Assembly: GCA_003427395.1 (NCBI GenBank)
Contig: BFEA01000336.1
Span: forward strand, 1,238,692 to 1,276,773
DNA from: Chara braunii
Taxonomy: Eukaryota; Streptophyta; Charophyceae; Charales; Characeae
Direction: 5' to 3'
DNA length: 38,082 nt
Numbering within the stretch: position 1 is the first letter of the stretch; every line of letters starts with the position of its first letter. A program made the translations under genes and the position numbers. This document shows, piece after piece, positions 11,974 through 20,852 of this stretch. The notes beneath the pieces were generated by a model. It ran no database searches. It was not told the origin of the DNA and saw only the letters and a list, made by a program, of their open reading frames with translations.

Positions 11974-12692
11974 AGTCTCCATAAGTTTGGGGAGACTCAC
12001 TGCTATGTTTAATTTTGATTCCCTGGAGAACCAGACATGTTCTATAAGTTTGGGTGGTCTGATTGCTCTGACTTGCGAGGGTTGTTTGTGGTGGACTTTT
12101 TAGGAACCAAGCATTGTCCCATAAATTTGGGTGGCTTGGTTACCTTGTTTATTTTAAGTTTTCTCAGTTTCTTTTGGTTCTGAACGAGGAGGTCTGAGCA
12201 TGTTCCATTAAGTTTGAGTGACTTAGCCTCTTCCTGTTCTACCATAAGAAAAATAAATCAGGCACAGGACCAGACATGACCCATCAGTTTGGATGGTCTT
12301 GGTCTAATGCGACGCACATGCTGAAACCAAAAGGTTATAACTTGAGTATATTTTATTACCACTTTACTTATGAGCAGGCTAGTCAGAAAGTGTTCCATAA
12401 CTTTGGGTGGTATGACTATAGCTTATCACAAACTAAAGAGAGTATTAACTAAGAATAAACTTGTAGTAAGAAAAGGCAGACTGAACCTCGAGCTAAAGAT
12501 GATCGGTTCGGTCATATGCTACCTTAAATGACTAAATGCAGACACTTATATAAAACTTGGATACCTAAACAGTTCAGGACGACTAGGGTGGTCTAGTCAC
12601 ATGCCTAAGGAAGAGAAAAGTTGTAGTGCCATAAGTTAATGTACATTCAATGACTTAGCTAGACATGTTCCATAAGTTTGGGTGGTCTAGCT
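11974..12692. repeat. array of hairpin modules with a shared core (copy A)
   Basis: A core close to TTCCATAAGTTTGGGTGG recurs about every 60-110 bp, each time bracketed by complementary arms that differ between modules. Arms are AGTCTCC/GGAGACT (11974-11997), CAGAC/GTCTG (12032-12061), AACCAAGC/GCTTGGTT (12105-12141), GACCAGAC/GTCTTGGTC (12268-12304, one bulge), TAGTCA/TGACTA (12380-12418) and AGCTAGAC/GTCTAGCT (12658-12692). A degraded module lies at about 12190-12230. A core-less pair GACTAG/CTAGTC lies near 12581-12598. Several modules are followed by a TATGCC-like word. Confidence 0.8.
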
Positions 12693-12800
12693 TTATGCCT
12701 TATCTAAGTTGGGTATAAAGGGGTAAATCATTGAAAGACTATGAACTATTGTTTGATAAGATTGACTTTGGGCTGGTGAGAGTACTTACCTTTGTGGTTT

Positions 12801-12992
12801 GGTCTTGCATGTGGCTGGGTGAGATTATTACTTAGTATGAGTTTTAGTTTCATAGGTAGTTGCTTTAGCTGCTCGCCACGTGCTAGAGCAATAAGAGTTA
12901 GTTCAATTTCAACATTTTATGAGCTAAAGCAACTACCTATCAAACAAAAACTCAGACTAAGTAATAATCTCACTTAGACCACATGCAAGGTC
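12801..12992. repeat. long inverted repeat, ~70-bp arms at about 90% identity
   Basis: The left arm (about 12801-12870) and the reverse complement of the right arm (about 12922-12992) share TGAGATTATTACTTAGT and ATAGGTAGTTGCTTTAGCT exactly, with only a few mismatches elsewhere. The ~50-nt loop contains GCTCGCCACGTGCTAGAGC, which is identical in copy B (about 33925). Copy B keeps the left arm but has lost most of the right arm. Confidence 0.85.
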
Positions 12993-13005
12993 TTGTATTT
13001 TATGG

Positions 13006-13670
13006 GATCTTTTGTTATACTTAGTCTTGTATAAATCTTGGTCGATTTTTGCAGGTCGATTTTTGCATTTTCTAAGATCTTTTGTTATACTTGGTCTTGT
13101 ATAAATCTTGGTAAGCTACTTTCTCTACGGGAAGTGCTGCCGAAATTTCTAAAAAACTAAGGAGTTAGCTAAATTTTGTCTTTTCAAAGTTCATCTTGTC
13201 TAACTTTTATATATGGCTTAGTAAAACTATGGAAAGTCTCATTTTCTAAAGGGAGTGCTGCCCAAATTTTTACTAATTCAAGAAGTTAGACAAAATTGAA
13301 CCTTGAAAAATCAAAGTTATTTTAGGTTCTGAACTTAGTTTTTTATGAATCTGAAAAGTATCCTCTTCTAAAAGGAGTGCTGCCAAAATTTTTACAGGTC
13401 TAAGGAGCTAGTTAAATTTTGTCTTAGTTAAACTCGAGTTTTGTTTTAAGTTCGCATCTGACTTACTATAAATCTGATAAGTCTCCACTTCTAAAGGGAG
13501 TGTTGCCAAAATGTTTACTAATTCAGGGAGTTAGACAAAATTTGACTTTCCAAGAATAAGAGAATATTTCAGTTTCTATATTCGAGCTAGTATAAATTCT
13601 GAAAAGGTATTTTTCCTACGGGAAACGCTGCCAAAATTTTCATAGGTTTGAGGAGATAAATTATATTTTG
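13006..13670. repeat. 70-bp duplication followed by a ~122-bp tandem array of five units
   Basis: GATCTTTTGTTATACTT starts at 13006 and again at 13076 (70 bp). The following array is anchored by GGGAGTGCTGCC-type words at about 13133, 13254, 13376, 13499 and 13624, so the period drifts from 121 to 125 bp. Each unit also has a TATAAATCT lead and a GGAGTTAG word. Copy B has only three units and no 70-bp duplication. Confidence 0.85.
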
Positions 13671-13927
13671 ACGGGTGACGAATTCTGGCGATCCACCCTG
13701 AATAGAAGAGATGCTGCCATAGGCCTACCTTGTGTTGGGCACTGGCTTAGAGGTAGGCCTAAGCTTAACTTGTAGGAGGATCTTGACTGAGAATGTGCTA
13801 TGATGCTTTATTCTCCATACACTTATGAATTTAGTTTGGGTATTGACTTGTCCTCTTGTACATATCCTCTTGATCGTTTCATTAAGGATCTGGAATAAAT
13901 TCAACTTGATCCTACAAAGATCATCTT

Positions 13928-13946
13928 CTGTTATCACTGATAACAG
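13928..13946. repeat. 19-bp palindrome conserved in both long repeats
   Basis: CTGTTATCA and TGATAACAG flank a single central base. Copy B at 34634-34652 has CTGTTATCA/TGATAGCAG, one G-T pair. It could form a protein-binding dyad or a tight hairpin. Confidence 0.7.
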
Positions 13947-14138
13947 GTCGGTTGTCGATTCGTCAGTCTAGGACCTAACTCCAATTCATCCTCAATACTC
14001 AACATAAAAGGCTTTAACCCTGTTGATTTCTATTGTTTTATTAAGGTTTTTACCCAAGCTTTTATTGAATGGTCATTTAACAAAGGTACCGAGTATTTAA
14101 TTATGGAAGGTTTGACAAAGGTTGGGGCTTACATGGCT

Positions 14139-14333
14139 AAAGCGAGGGATATGAGCATAGAGAATGGTTGAAGTTGACCCCGTGTTGTGCGTGAGCTTCT
14201 TTTGACTCTTTGATGTGATTGCATGTATGTTTTGTAAAGTGAGGGGTATGAGCATAGAGAATCGGTGAAGCTGACGCCGTGTAGTGCGTGGACTTCTGTT
14301 GACTCTTTGATGTGATTGCATTTATGTTTTGTG
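14139..14333. repeat. 97-bp tandem duplication near the end of copy A
   Basis: Units start at about 14139 and 14236 and share GGGRTATGAGCATAGAGAAT and CTCTTTGATGTGATTGCAT. Copy B has a single unit (about 34837-34930). The unit copy number thus changed after the two long repeats separated. Confidence 0.85.
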
Positions 14334-14483
14334 GTTCAGACTTTGGATTTGACCGTCGGCGATCACATACCTATATATGGCTGAGAGGAGTCCCACTGTG
14401 ACTGTGAGAAGTGATCGTCACATATTTATCCCTCCTTTACACACATATATGTACATACCTATGTTTGGGTATTTCACGTGGCC

Positions 14484-15194
14484 TAAGGAGCCCACGCTTA
14501 AAGATTTAATTGGGGTCGAGGTTGAGAAAGGAAGGGAAATTTCGTCCTTTTACTGTTGTTTGCTTCTTAAAGATTTCTTAGTCAGACGTTGGTCATGGGC
14601 CTGGATTCGAGGTCCTTGTCCAGGACATCCAAGGTCCTGGGTTCTGCATGGAAGGGATCACCTCCTGTGCAGAGCCTATTGCCCTGCCTACCGGGACACT
14701 CAGCCTAAAGGCTGGAGGTGTCGTGGAGGCCGCACGGCTGTTCCTTCAGCCGTGCAATATCGTGAAGGGGTAGACCTTCATGATACTTCGAGTTTGACAC
14801 TTGAGTGTCATAAGCGGTACTCGAACCCACGAGGGACCGGTCGATTATGGGCACTACATAGTACGCCATCATCGTGTATGCTTGCATATTCATACATTGC
14901 TAGTCGATATGGGAAGGCCTTGCATCCGCGCGATTTTATATTAATTCTCGAGCGTGTTGCCTATCCGATTTCCGCATCGGAGAGTTATGAAATGGCTACT
15001 GAAGGGACTAGGATTGTGTGCGTTGTTTTGATTGTGTTATTCTGTGTGTATGTGTGTTTTAATTTTTATGTTCTTAGAGTGGTGTAACACGTGGTAAGTG
15101 GGATGTGTCCTAATTGACTGACGACGAGTCGAGGTTGGGACCTCAACCCCCCAACGCATCGGCTCACGTGTGGGGCCGATAGAGGAGTAAAACC
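14484..15194. repeat. gene-free stretch with a hairpin cluster at 14620-14825
   Basis: This begins where homology between copies A and B ends. Perfect stems are CCAGGAC/GTCCTGG (14620-14640), TCTGCA/TGCAGA (14643-14673), CAGCC/GGCTG (14701-14714), GCACGGCTG/CAGCCGTGC (14732-14755) and TGAAGG/CCTTCA (14763-14780). A nested pair follows, TTCGAGT/ACTCGAA (14787-14825) enclosing TGACACT/AGTGTCA (14795-14810). The open frame across it shows no protein motif I know. Confidence 0.7.
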
Positions 15195-15420
15195 GCGAGT
15201 ACCCCCTATGCTACAACGAACGAGAAACGCCCTTGGCTGGTCCACCTCCGCAATTGCAACTGATTAGTTTTCGTACTGTGGACTGGTAGCTCGGCGGAGA
15301 TACACCCACCGAATGAAGGTGACAACTTCCGTAAAGTGAAGGTAAGTCTTGCCTCGCGTTCGCCCTACCCTGTCGTAGGGGCTCGCGAGAGGTACGGCTG
15401 GTGCACTCGGCCAGAGTGGC
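15195..15420 (-). repeat. inverted copy of the sequence downstream of pol (22497-22720)
   Basis: Read on the minus strand, this matches 22497-22720 at roughly 70% identity. Shared words include GCCGAGTG, CCTACGACAGG, GTCACC, CCGAGCTAC and GCAATTGC. The two copies therefore flank the gypsy gag-pol as inverted repeats. It may be the 3' end of a second element on the minus strand, or one arm of an inverted-repeat-bounded unit. Confidence 0.75.
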
Positions 15421-15888
15421 TTGTGGAAGCTCCATGTGTATTCGAGACGAGGATCAGGCCAACTCCTGCGTGACGTAGCCGGGAACCCGCCCCATTTGTG
15501 CGGCGTAGGACCGATGCGCTCGAAAGGTGGCGCCGTTGTCGGGGATAACGGAAGCCTACCGTTGTCCTTGGTGGAACAACAACTGGGTATGAGATTGAGG
15601 AAAAATAGGCGTATAAGGAAAGGCAGAGTACGCGATGCCTTGTTTGATTGTCCATGTTGGACGGGTGCTATTAGTATAATAAATTTTATTTTTGATTTGA
15701 TTGGCTGCCTAACTTAAAAGACCATGAAGGAAGGCCTATACAGGAAGTGGGCCCTACCGAGGTGGGTTCAAAAGAAAGAGACGGGTAACACTTGTTAGGT
15801 CTGGACTGCGAAGTAATTATGTAGGAAACTTGATAGGTCTCATGTGAAGTCAGGATGCTGAATGAAAGTTTCTACCTCTTCTTAACAG
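15342..15888 (+). other. possible intron in the gag leader
   Basis: A strong donor-like site (AAG then GTAAGT at 15342) and a good acceptor (pyrimidine tract TTTCTACCTCTTCTTAACAG ending at 15888) bracket 547 bp. The gag ATG is 21 bp after the acceptor. The donor lies inside the inverted copy at 15195-15420, so the pairing of these two sites is only a proposal. Confidence 0.3.
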
Positions 15889-15909
15889 GGAAGTTAAGAT
15901 TCGACCAAG

Positions 15910-17050
15910 ATGTCGGGAGGCATAGCTGATGGTGCCGGGAAGGTCCTGACAATTGATGATTTGGTCGAGGTCCTAGACAGGCGAGAGAGGTTGCAAAGCA
16001 ATGTCCCAAAGGTCAACACGTTCCTTTTTAACGGGGAGCGAGTTTGAGAATGGTTGGAGTTGGTGGAATAGGCATTGGTGGGGCTATTGGATGCGGTGAA
16101 GTTCCAGTGTATTCTGAAGTACGTACTCCATGGGCACCAGGAGGTAGACAAGGTGATAAATGCAGCCAGCGACAGTTGGGCGAGATTCAAGGATGGTATG
16201 CAAAGGAAGTACAGGCTGGGTGATGACCCGTTAACCACGACTGATTTGAAAGCAATGAACAGGGATGATTTTACCACAGTCGGGGCCTTTGTGCAGGAAT
16301 TTAAGAAAAAGGCAAGGAAGGTCCCCAGAATCTCGGAAGAGGCACAATGTGCTATCTTTCTGGGACTGTTCACTGCCTCGGAAGCCTCGGAATTGACCAA
16401 CCATGGAGGAGGAAGTGCGAAGCTCACCTGGGTCACAATCGACAAAGGGGTAGAGGAAGGGAGTTTGGACCACGTGGAACAATATCAAATGCGCCAGCAA
16501 AGGCGGAAGAGGAAGGAGCGAGATGCGACCTCCTCAGGGACCCCAGGGGTGAAAAAAATCGTTACAGACGTACTCACGAAGTTGGGTTATGGAAAAGACT
16601 CCGTGGTACAAAACAAAGTGGTGACAACGATCCAAGGGAAGGGGAAGGAGCCAGTGGTAGAGAAGGCCATGTAAAAAGAATGGGAAGAGGAAGACCCGAT
16701 GCCCCAACATCTTCTAAAGGCACATCGCAAACAACGCAATTTGACGCAGGGAGGGCAAGGCTCTGGAAAGGGACAGACGCCCCAAGCGTTGGCAGTGATC
16801 TCGCCAAGCACGACAACTCCGTAAAGCAGCGCGGGACCCTCGCAAGCGGCAGTACCACCGTATGGGCAGTGGCCATGGCCTATGTTTAACACCTTCGTGC
16901 CATGGGGAGGTCCAACTTCGTCTGGACAGATGGTACCCTACGCATGGCCCCAAGCGAGTATGCCACCGCCAAGCTATCCTGCAGTGCAGGCCCAACCCAT
17001 GGCGCCACCTCCATCGTCCGCGCCAAGTTCACAAGGTAGCTCAGGACAAC
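15910..17050 (+). pseudogene. gag: gypsy gag (capsid part and proline-rich tail), broken
   Basis: The frame starting at the ATG at 15910 encodes a retroelement Gag, which would assemble the cytoplasmic particle. The start MSGGIADGAGKVLTIDDL leads into a charged helical region. Two in-frame stops interrupt early (TGA 16045, TAG 16069). The frame is then open from 16075 to the stop at 16672-16674 and includes KFQCILKYVLHGH, WARFKDGMQRKYRL and FVQEFKKKARKV, the layout of retroelement capsid domains. Beyond that stop the same frame continues with another stop near 16831. It then gives a Pro/Gln/Ser-rich segment (YAWPQASMPPPSYP) to about 17050, a typical linker before nucleocapsid. It lies directly after a splice-acceptor-like sequence and upstream of pol on the same strand. 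Two stops in the conserved part mean it cannot make a full Gag. Confidence 0.85.
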
Positions 17051-17660
17051 CAAGGGAATGGAGGAAGAGGTGGCGGAAAAGGACGTGGTAGGAATGGCGG
17101 AGACCGAGGAGGATAATTGGACAATCAAGGCTATCAGGGTTGAGGGAATCAAGGGAATCAAGGGGGTCAAGGCTATGGAAGACCCTGCTTTGATTGGAGA
17201 ACCGCTATTTACCGGCATTGCGACCAGCAAGGCCATACAATACGGTTCTGCAATACAAGACGGGATGATGAAAAATCTGGACTGATCTATTCGAACATGG
17301 ACGGTGATATGTATGATCAGTTCGGGTTGTACATTGACCAGAAGATTTCAGGTGGGGTGAGGGCTGAAGCCCTTAGACGAGTAGCCGCGAGGCAGACAGC
17401 GCCAACCACGTTCAGGTTGTGGCAAAAAAAGGATGACCCACCAATAAGGGTGGAAGAGGTGGAGTGTGATGAAAAAGTGACTCTAAGGCTACAAGTGGGG
17501 GTTATAAAAGAAGAGTCTGTAGTCGTTGAGCCGGACGGAGAGAACGAGGGTGAGAAAGTGGAGCCAGCGTCAGTCCTTCTGGGAAAGATGGAGGATTTGT
17601 GGGAGAAAATGGGAAAATATTAACAAAAGTTGGTAGATATATGTGAAGAAGTGAAAGAAT
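17050..17660 (+). pseudogene. gag: gypsy nucleocapsid region with a damaged zinc knuckle
   Basis: Reading shifts by one base from the capsid frame. A Gly/Arg-rich segment (GGRGGGKGRGRNGG) with two stops leads to a CCHC-type knuckle at 17210-17251, reading YRHCDQQGHTIRFC. The pattern is C-x2-C-x4-H-x4-C except that the first Cys codon is TAC (Tyr), one G-to-A step from TGC. Nucleocapsid knuckles bind the element's RNA for packaging. The frame stays open to 17623 through an acidic region (VEEVECDEKV; EPDGENEGEK). It then resumes past one stop with WRTSIPKVFLYESG. It sits between gag and the protease linker. Confidence 0.8.
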
Positions 17661-17719
17661 GGAGGACCAGCATCCCCAAAGTCTTCCTCTACGAATCCGG
17701 CCCAGAGTCCGTACCGGGA

Positions 17720-18246
17720 TGGTAAGGTTACCCTGGAGTCGCCACTATGGGGTCAGGCCCTCGGTCCGGCAGACCTTCATGCCCCCTACTGCGAAAGGGA
17801 GAATGGCGCAAGCAACACAAACCAGGGGCCAGAGCAAGGCAAGTGCCAACCGAGAACCCCCTCGGAGAGAGCCAGAGCCAGACCGAAGGAAAGAGGTCGT
17901 GGAGGTAGAGGACGACAACGATGAAGAAGAGCAAGATGATAGGCTTCATCGAGAGGGGGATCGAAGGGCGGAGCAAAGGGCTAAGAAGCGGGGAGCCCAA
18001 GAGGAAGTCGGACCAATTTTGTGCGATGCGACGCCAAAGAAGAAAAAGTATGCAGTCCGATTGGAGGTAGGGTTTGACGTGGAAAATGTGATTGATAGGT
18101 TGCTTGAAGGTCATAACGACCTTGTGACCTTGAAGGAGATCCTGACATCTGCTCCCAAGCTCCGTAACGAGCTAAAGGGAAGACTTTCACGACGTTTGGT
18201 GCCAAGTGTCCATCTAAGCGTGATTCTGCCAAAGGAGGCGGAATGA
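17720..18246 (+). pseudogene. charged linker before the protease
   Basis: An open frame rich in Arg, Glu and Asp (EVVEVEDDNDEEEQDDR; PKKKKYAVRLEVGFDVE) ends with LSRRLVPSVHLSVILPKEAE. It is back in the gag frame and runs straight into the protease, interrupted by a TGA at 18244. I recognise no enzyme in it. It is most likely the spacer between nucleocapsid and protease in the polyprotein. The C-terminal 70 residues look folded and amphipathic, while the centre is acidic and probably disordered. Confidence 0.7.
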
Positions 18247-18700
18247 GCGGAAACTGGGACAAAGATGGATTGAAAGTGCGTGGCCTGCGGGATGGTGGAT
18301 TTAGTGGTAAAGAGATCGAAGTGCGCGGTGGATACAGGGGCGGAGATGAACATTATCAAAAAAACTGATGCATTCTGCATGGGGCCAACTGCAAGACAAT
18401 ATTTTATGGAACGACGTCGAATGTGCTTATCGAGATTGGGAGAGTGAAGGTCAAAGCTTGCTTCTTCGTCATACCAGACGTAGACCATGCCATCCTCCTA
18501 GGCCCTAGGGAGGTCGTTCCTATGCAGGACAAAGTCGTTGATGTTCAACAAACACGACGAAACTTTGATTCTGATCCTGCGTGACCCGACATATGGAAAC
18601 TATGAGATAGTTATTTGCCGGAACACGGGTTTTCGGAGTATAAGGAACCGGCCCAATCCCGGATCATTCACGATTGAGGATCAGAAAATGAGCGTCGGGG
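18247..18700 (+). pseudogene. retroelement aspartic protease, broken
   Basis: The active-site motif DTGAEMNII is at 18331-18357, in the same frame as the upstream linker and preceded by CVACGMVDLVVK. The protease works as a dimer to cut the Gag-Pol polyprotein. An in-frame TGA at 18271 precedes the domain. After MNIIKK the reading shifts to a second frame at about 18396 (NVLIEIG, ACFFVIPDVDHAILLG). That segment carries the hydrophobic ILLG motif that packs against the active site. The original frame resumes at 18538 (FNKHDETLILILRDP). With a stop and at least two frameshifts it cannot be functional. Confidence 0.85.
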
Positions 18701-18769
18701 ACTCCTTATGGAACCAGAAGAGGAGGCACGGGAAGATGTGTTTTCCCTCAGCCTGTCCGATATGAACAA

Positions 18770-19299
18770 GGCCATGAATGTAGTGGCCACGCACGATACG
18801 CGGATCCAGATGCCATTCGGGCGTTGAGGGAACAGGTTCTGGAATGTCCCCAGACTGGGGAAGTAGAGCTGGTTTATAGGCTTTCAGGCGAAATGAGGGA
18901 CCCTGCAATGATGCAGGCGCAAGCGGTAAGCCGACTTTTTTTAGGGGACGACTCAAGCACGGTTCCCAAATGCGGTACAAGACTATAGACAAGAAAAAGT
19001 GTCGTCCAATTTTTGTTCTCGTCACAGAAGATGAGAAGGTTTATTACGAGCGAGAACGAGGATTGATACGACGAATGAGGGAGCAAGCAGCAGTTGGGCC
19101 GTGCTGTATCAATGAAGGGAACACAGGAAAACTAATAGTGGGAGAGCCTGACTTTCTGTTACCCCAGGAAAGGGTGCTGATGATAGAGCTAATGAAAAAG
19201 AGGTATCATGCCTATGCATTCGATGACGATCAGCGAGGGAGATTGGACGTGGATAAGATTCCTATGATCCGGATCCATACCGTGCCACATGAGCCGTGA
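18770..19299 (+). pseudogene. spacer between protease and reverse transcriptase
   Basis: Recognisable pieces are ADPDAIRALREQVLECP at about 18800, then, after frame changes, an open segment 18970-19299 ending EPDFLLPQERVLMIELM and IPMIRIHTVPHEP. This precedes the RT fingers in the polyprotein. The TGA at 19297-19299 is one base from the TGG expected after a Pro at this junction, an inference from the family. There is no catalytic motif here. Confidence 0.6.
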
Positions 19300-20112
19300 A
19301 ATTTGAGAGGGGCGCGATATCTTAACCCTGACGAAGAGAAGAAGGTGGTGGACTATCTCGATGACAAGATATGTACGCATGTCGTCGATTACTCGAGTGG
19401 GCCGCATGTGTCTCCATGATTTTGCTTTGTCAAACCTAATAGGACGTTGCGGTGGGTACAAGACTTGCGGAAATTGAATGCTGTGGCCGTGCGAGATGCG
19501 GGGGGCTTGCCAAATGCCGACAAGCTGTCAGAGTCATGTGTTGGGAGACCTATAATTTCGTTTATAGACCTCTACTTGGGATATGACCAGTTTCCGGTCT
19601 ATCTGCCAGACATACTTGTGACAACGATGAATACGCCCCGAGGACTGATCCACATGAATGTTGCTCCGCAAGGATGGACTAATGCGGTGGCAATGGTTCA
19701 GCGACATATGATTCGAGCCATGCAGACAGTCAACCCGCATATCACTTAACCATATATCGACGATTTGGCAGTAAAGGGGCCGAGAGAGAAGGAGACTGAT
19801 GAAGTCTCGCCTTACAAGCATATTCAAGATCTTGATAAAGTCCCGAGTTTGCTTGAGGAACACAACCTTACGGCAAGTGGTGCCAAATCCAGACACTGCA
19901 TGAGGGAGACTACCATCTTGGAGTTCGTCTATAGCGAGAGTGACCATCGACCAGATGTAAAGAAGACGAACAAAATTACCGATTGACCAGTACCATTCCA
20001 TTCGATAACAGATATTAGAAGCTTCCTTGACACGTGTGGGGTTTGAAGAACCTTCGTCAAGAACTTTGCTGCCAAGACTGAGCACCTAAGAAAGCTGGTA
20101 CGTCAGGATTAG
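19300..20112 (+). pseudogene. pol: gypsy reverse transcriptase, broken
   Basis: This encodes the polymerase that copies element RNA into DNA in the cytoplasmic particle. In the main frame it shows LRWVQDLRKLN (fingers), FIDLYLGYDQF with the first catalytic Asp at 19567, APQGWTNAVAMVQRHM (motif B) and the catalytic YIDDL at 19753-19767. A later connection region follows (ITDIRSF, FVKNFAAKTEHLRKL). Stops interrupt it at 19417 (TGA), 19747 (TAA, six bases before YIDDL) and 19984 (TGA), plus two near the end. All catalytic acids are still encoded. Motif B reads GWTNA where most gypsy elements have G(L/F)TNA. It lies between protease and RNase H in the usual gypsy order. Confidence 0.92.
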
Positions 20113-20143
20113 GAATTGGTCTGGGTGAGGAGTAGGAAAGGTT

Positions 20144-20690
20144 GTGGCAGGGATGAAGGAGGATTTCCGAAAAGGAGGGTTGGTATTGGGAACACCATAC
20201 TATGAGGTCACTGAGGTAAGACCATTTATCATTGAGAGGGACGTTGGACCAACTGCCTCAGGGGGAGTCTTGATTCAGACAAATGTCGAAGGAAAGGAGA
20301 GACCGCTAAGGTTTGAGAGCCGAACTCTTTGTACGACCAAAAAATATTACTCTCAGTTTAAGACAGACACTCTCGCTGTCCTTCACTGCCTAAGGATTTT
20401 TCGAAATTATATTTTTGGCAGAAGATTCATATTAAAGGTAGACCCAACTGCGCTCGCTTATTAGCTGAGGAATTACGTTCAATCGGATCCAACTGTCGCT
20501 AGATGACTAACATGCATTTGGATGTTTAATTTCGAATCGGAACGGATTATAGGGAATGAGAATAGGGCAGATGGGCTAAGCCGCATCAATTGGGATAAGC
20601 AAAAGGGAAAGGCAGTAGAGGACACGCCCTCGGTTGATGACTTTTTGGATAAGGAGGAAAACATCCGCTTTCACATTAGTAAGTAGTCTT
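20144..20690 (+). pseudogene. pol: gypsy RNase H domain, broken
   Basis: The frame changes between RT and here. The segment RPFIIERDVGPTASGGVLIQ carries the first catalytic Asp, and NRADGLSRINWDK near 20570 the last one. Between them, TDTLAVLHCLRIFRNYIFG has Asp where the family usually has the catalytic Glu. That is visible in the sequence, but its effect is an inference. Stops are at about 20462 and 20501. RNase H degrades the RNA strand during reverse transcription. An acidic tail (SVDDFLDKEENIRF) leads to the duplication at 20685. Confidence 0.88.
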
Positions 20691-20852
20691 TGCGAGTGCC
20701 GAATTATGTCGGTCATCCCATCTGGCTTGCGACAAAGGGGTATGACCAGAAGACAGAGTTTGTACTCAAGTCTTTGCGAGTGCCAAATTATGTCGGTCAT
20801 GTCATCTAACTTGCGACAAAGGGGTATGAGCAGAAGGCAGAGTTTGTACTCA
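20685..20852 (+). repeat. 84-bp in-frame tandem duplication inside pol
   Basis: Units 20685-20768 and 20769-20852 both begin AGTCTTTGCGAGTGCC and end in GAGTTTGTACTCA. The length is 28 codons, so the polyprotein frame is kept (SLRVPNYVGH twice), although the second unit has a TAA. Identity between units is about 90%, higher than between other repeats here, so the duplication is comparatively recent. Confidence 0.9.

Larger units (their letters stand above)
8034..14483 (+). repeat. long direct repeat, copy A (possible 5' LTR)
   Basis: This segment is homologous, in order, to 28501-35084. Matching anchors include 8099/28563 (TTAGTTTAAAA), 8181/28646 (GAGTRTGTGGGCGC), 8995/29475 (CGCYYGCYSRYTGGGG), 9717/30618 (GTTAGTTTTG), 11596/32619 (GGATTGCAACCCGTAG), 13681/34379 (ATTCTGGCGATCCACCCTGA), 13928/34634 and 14380/34982 (GAGAGGAGTCCC). 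The offset drifts between about 20.4 and 21.1 kb, showing indels on both sides. No protein-coding gene is visible. Open frames are short and not conserved as proteins. Compared with copy B it carries more units in three internal tandem arrays. Confidence 0.85.

Noticed and set aside
12792-12977. Short peptide similar to one at 33872 in copy B (IGSCFSCSPRARAI)
   Set aside because: Similarity is explained by DNA-level conservation of the hairpin loop (GCTCGCCACGTGCTAGAGC). The frames differ on both sides.
14377-15087. 236-codon open frame on the plus strand
   Set aside because: It spans the hairpin cluster and AT-rich end, has no domain, and is not conserved in copy B.
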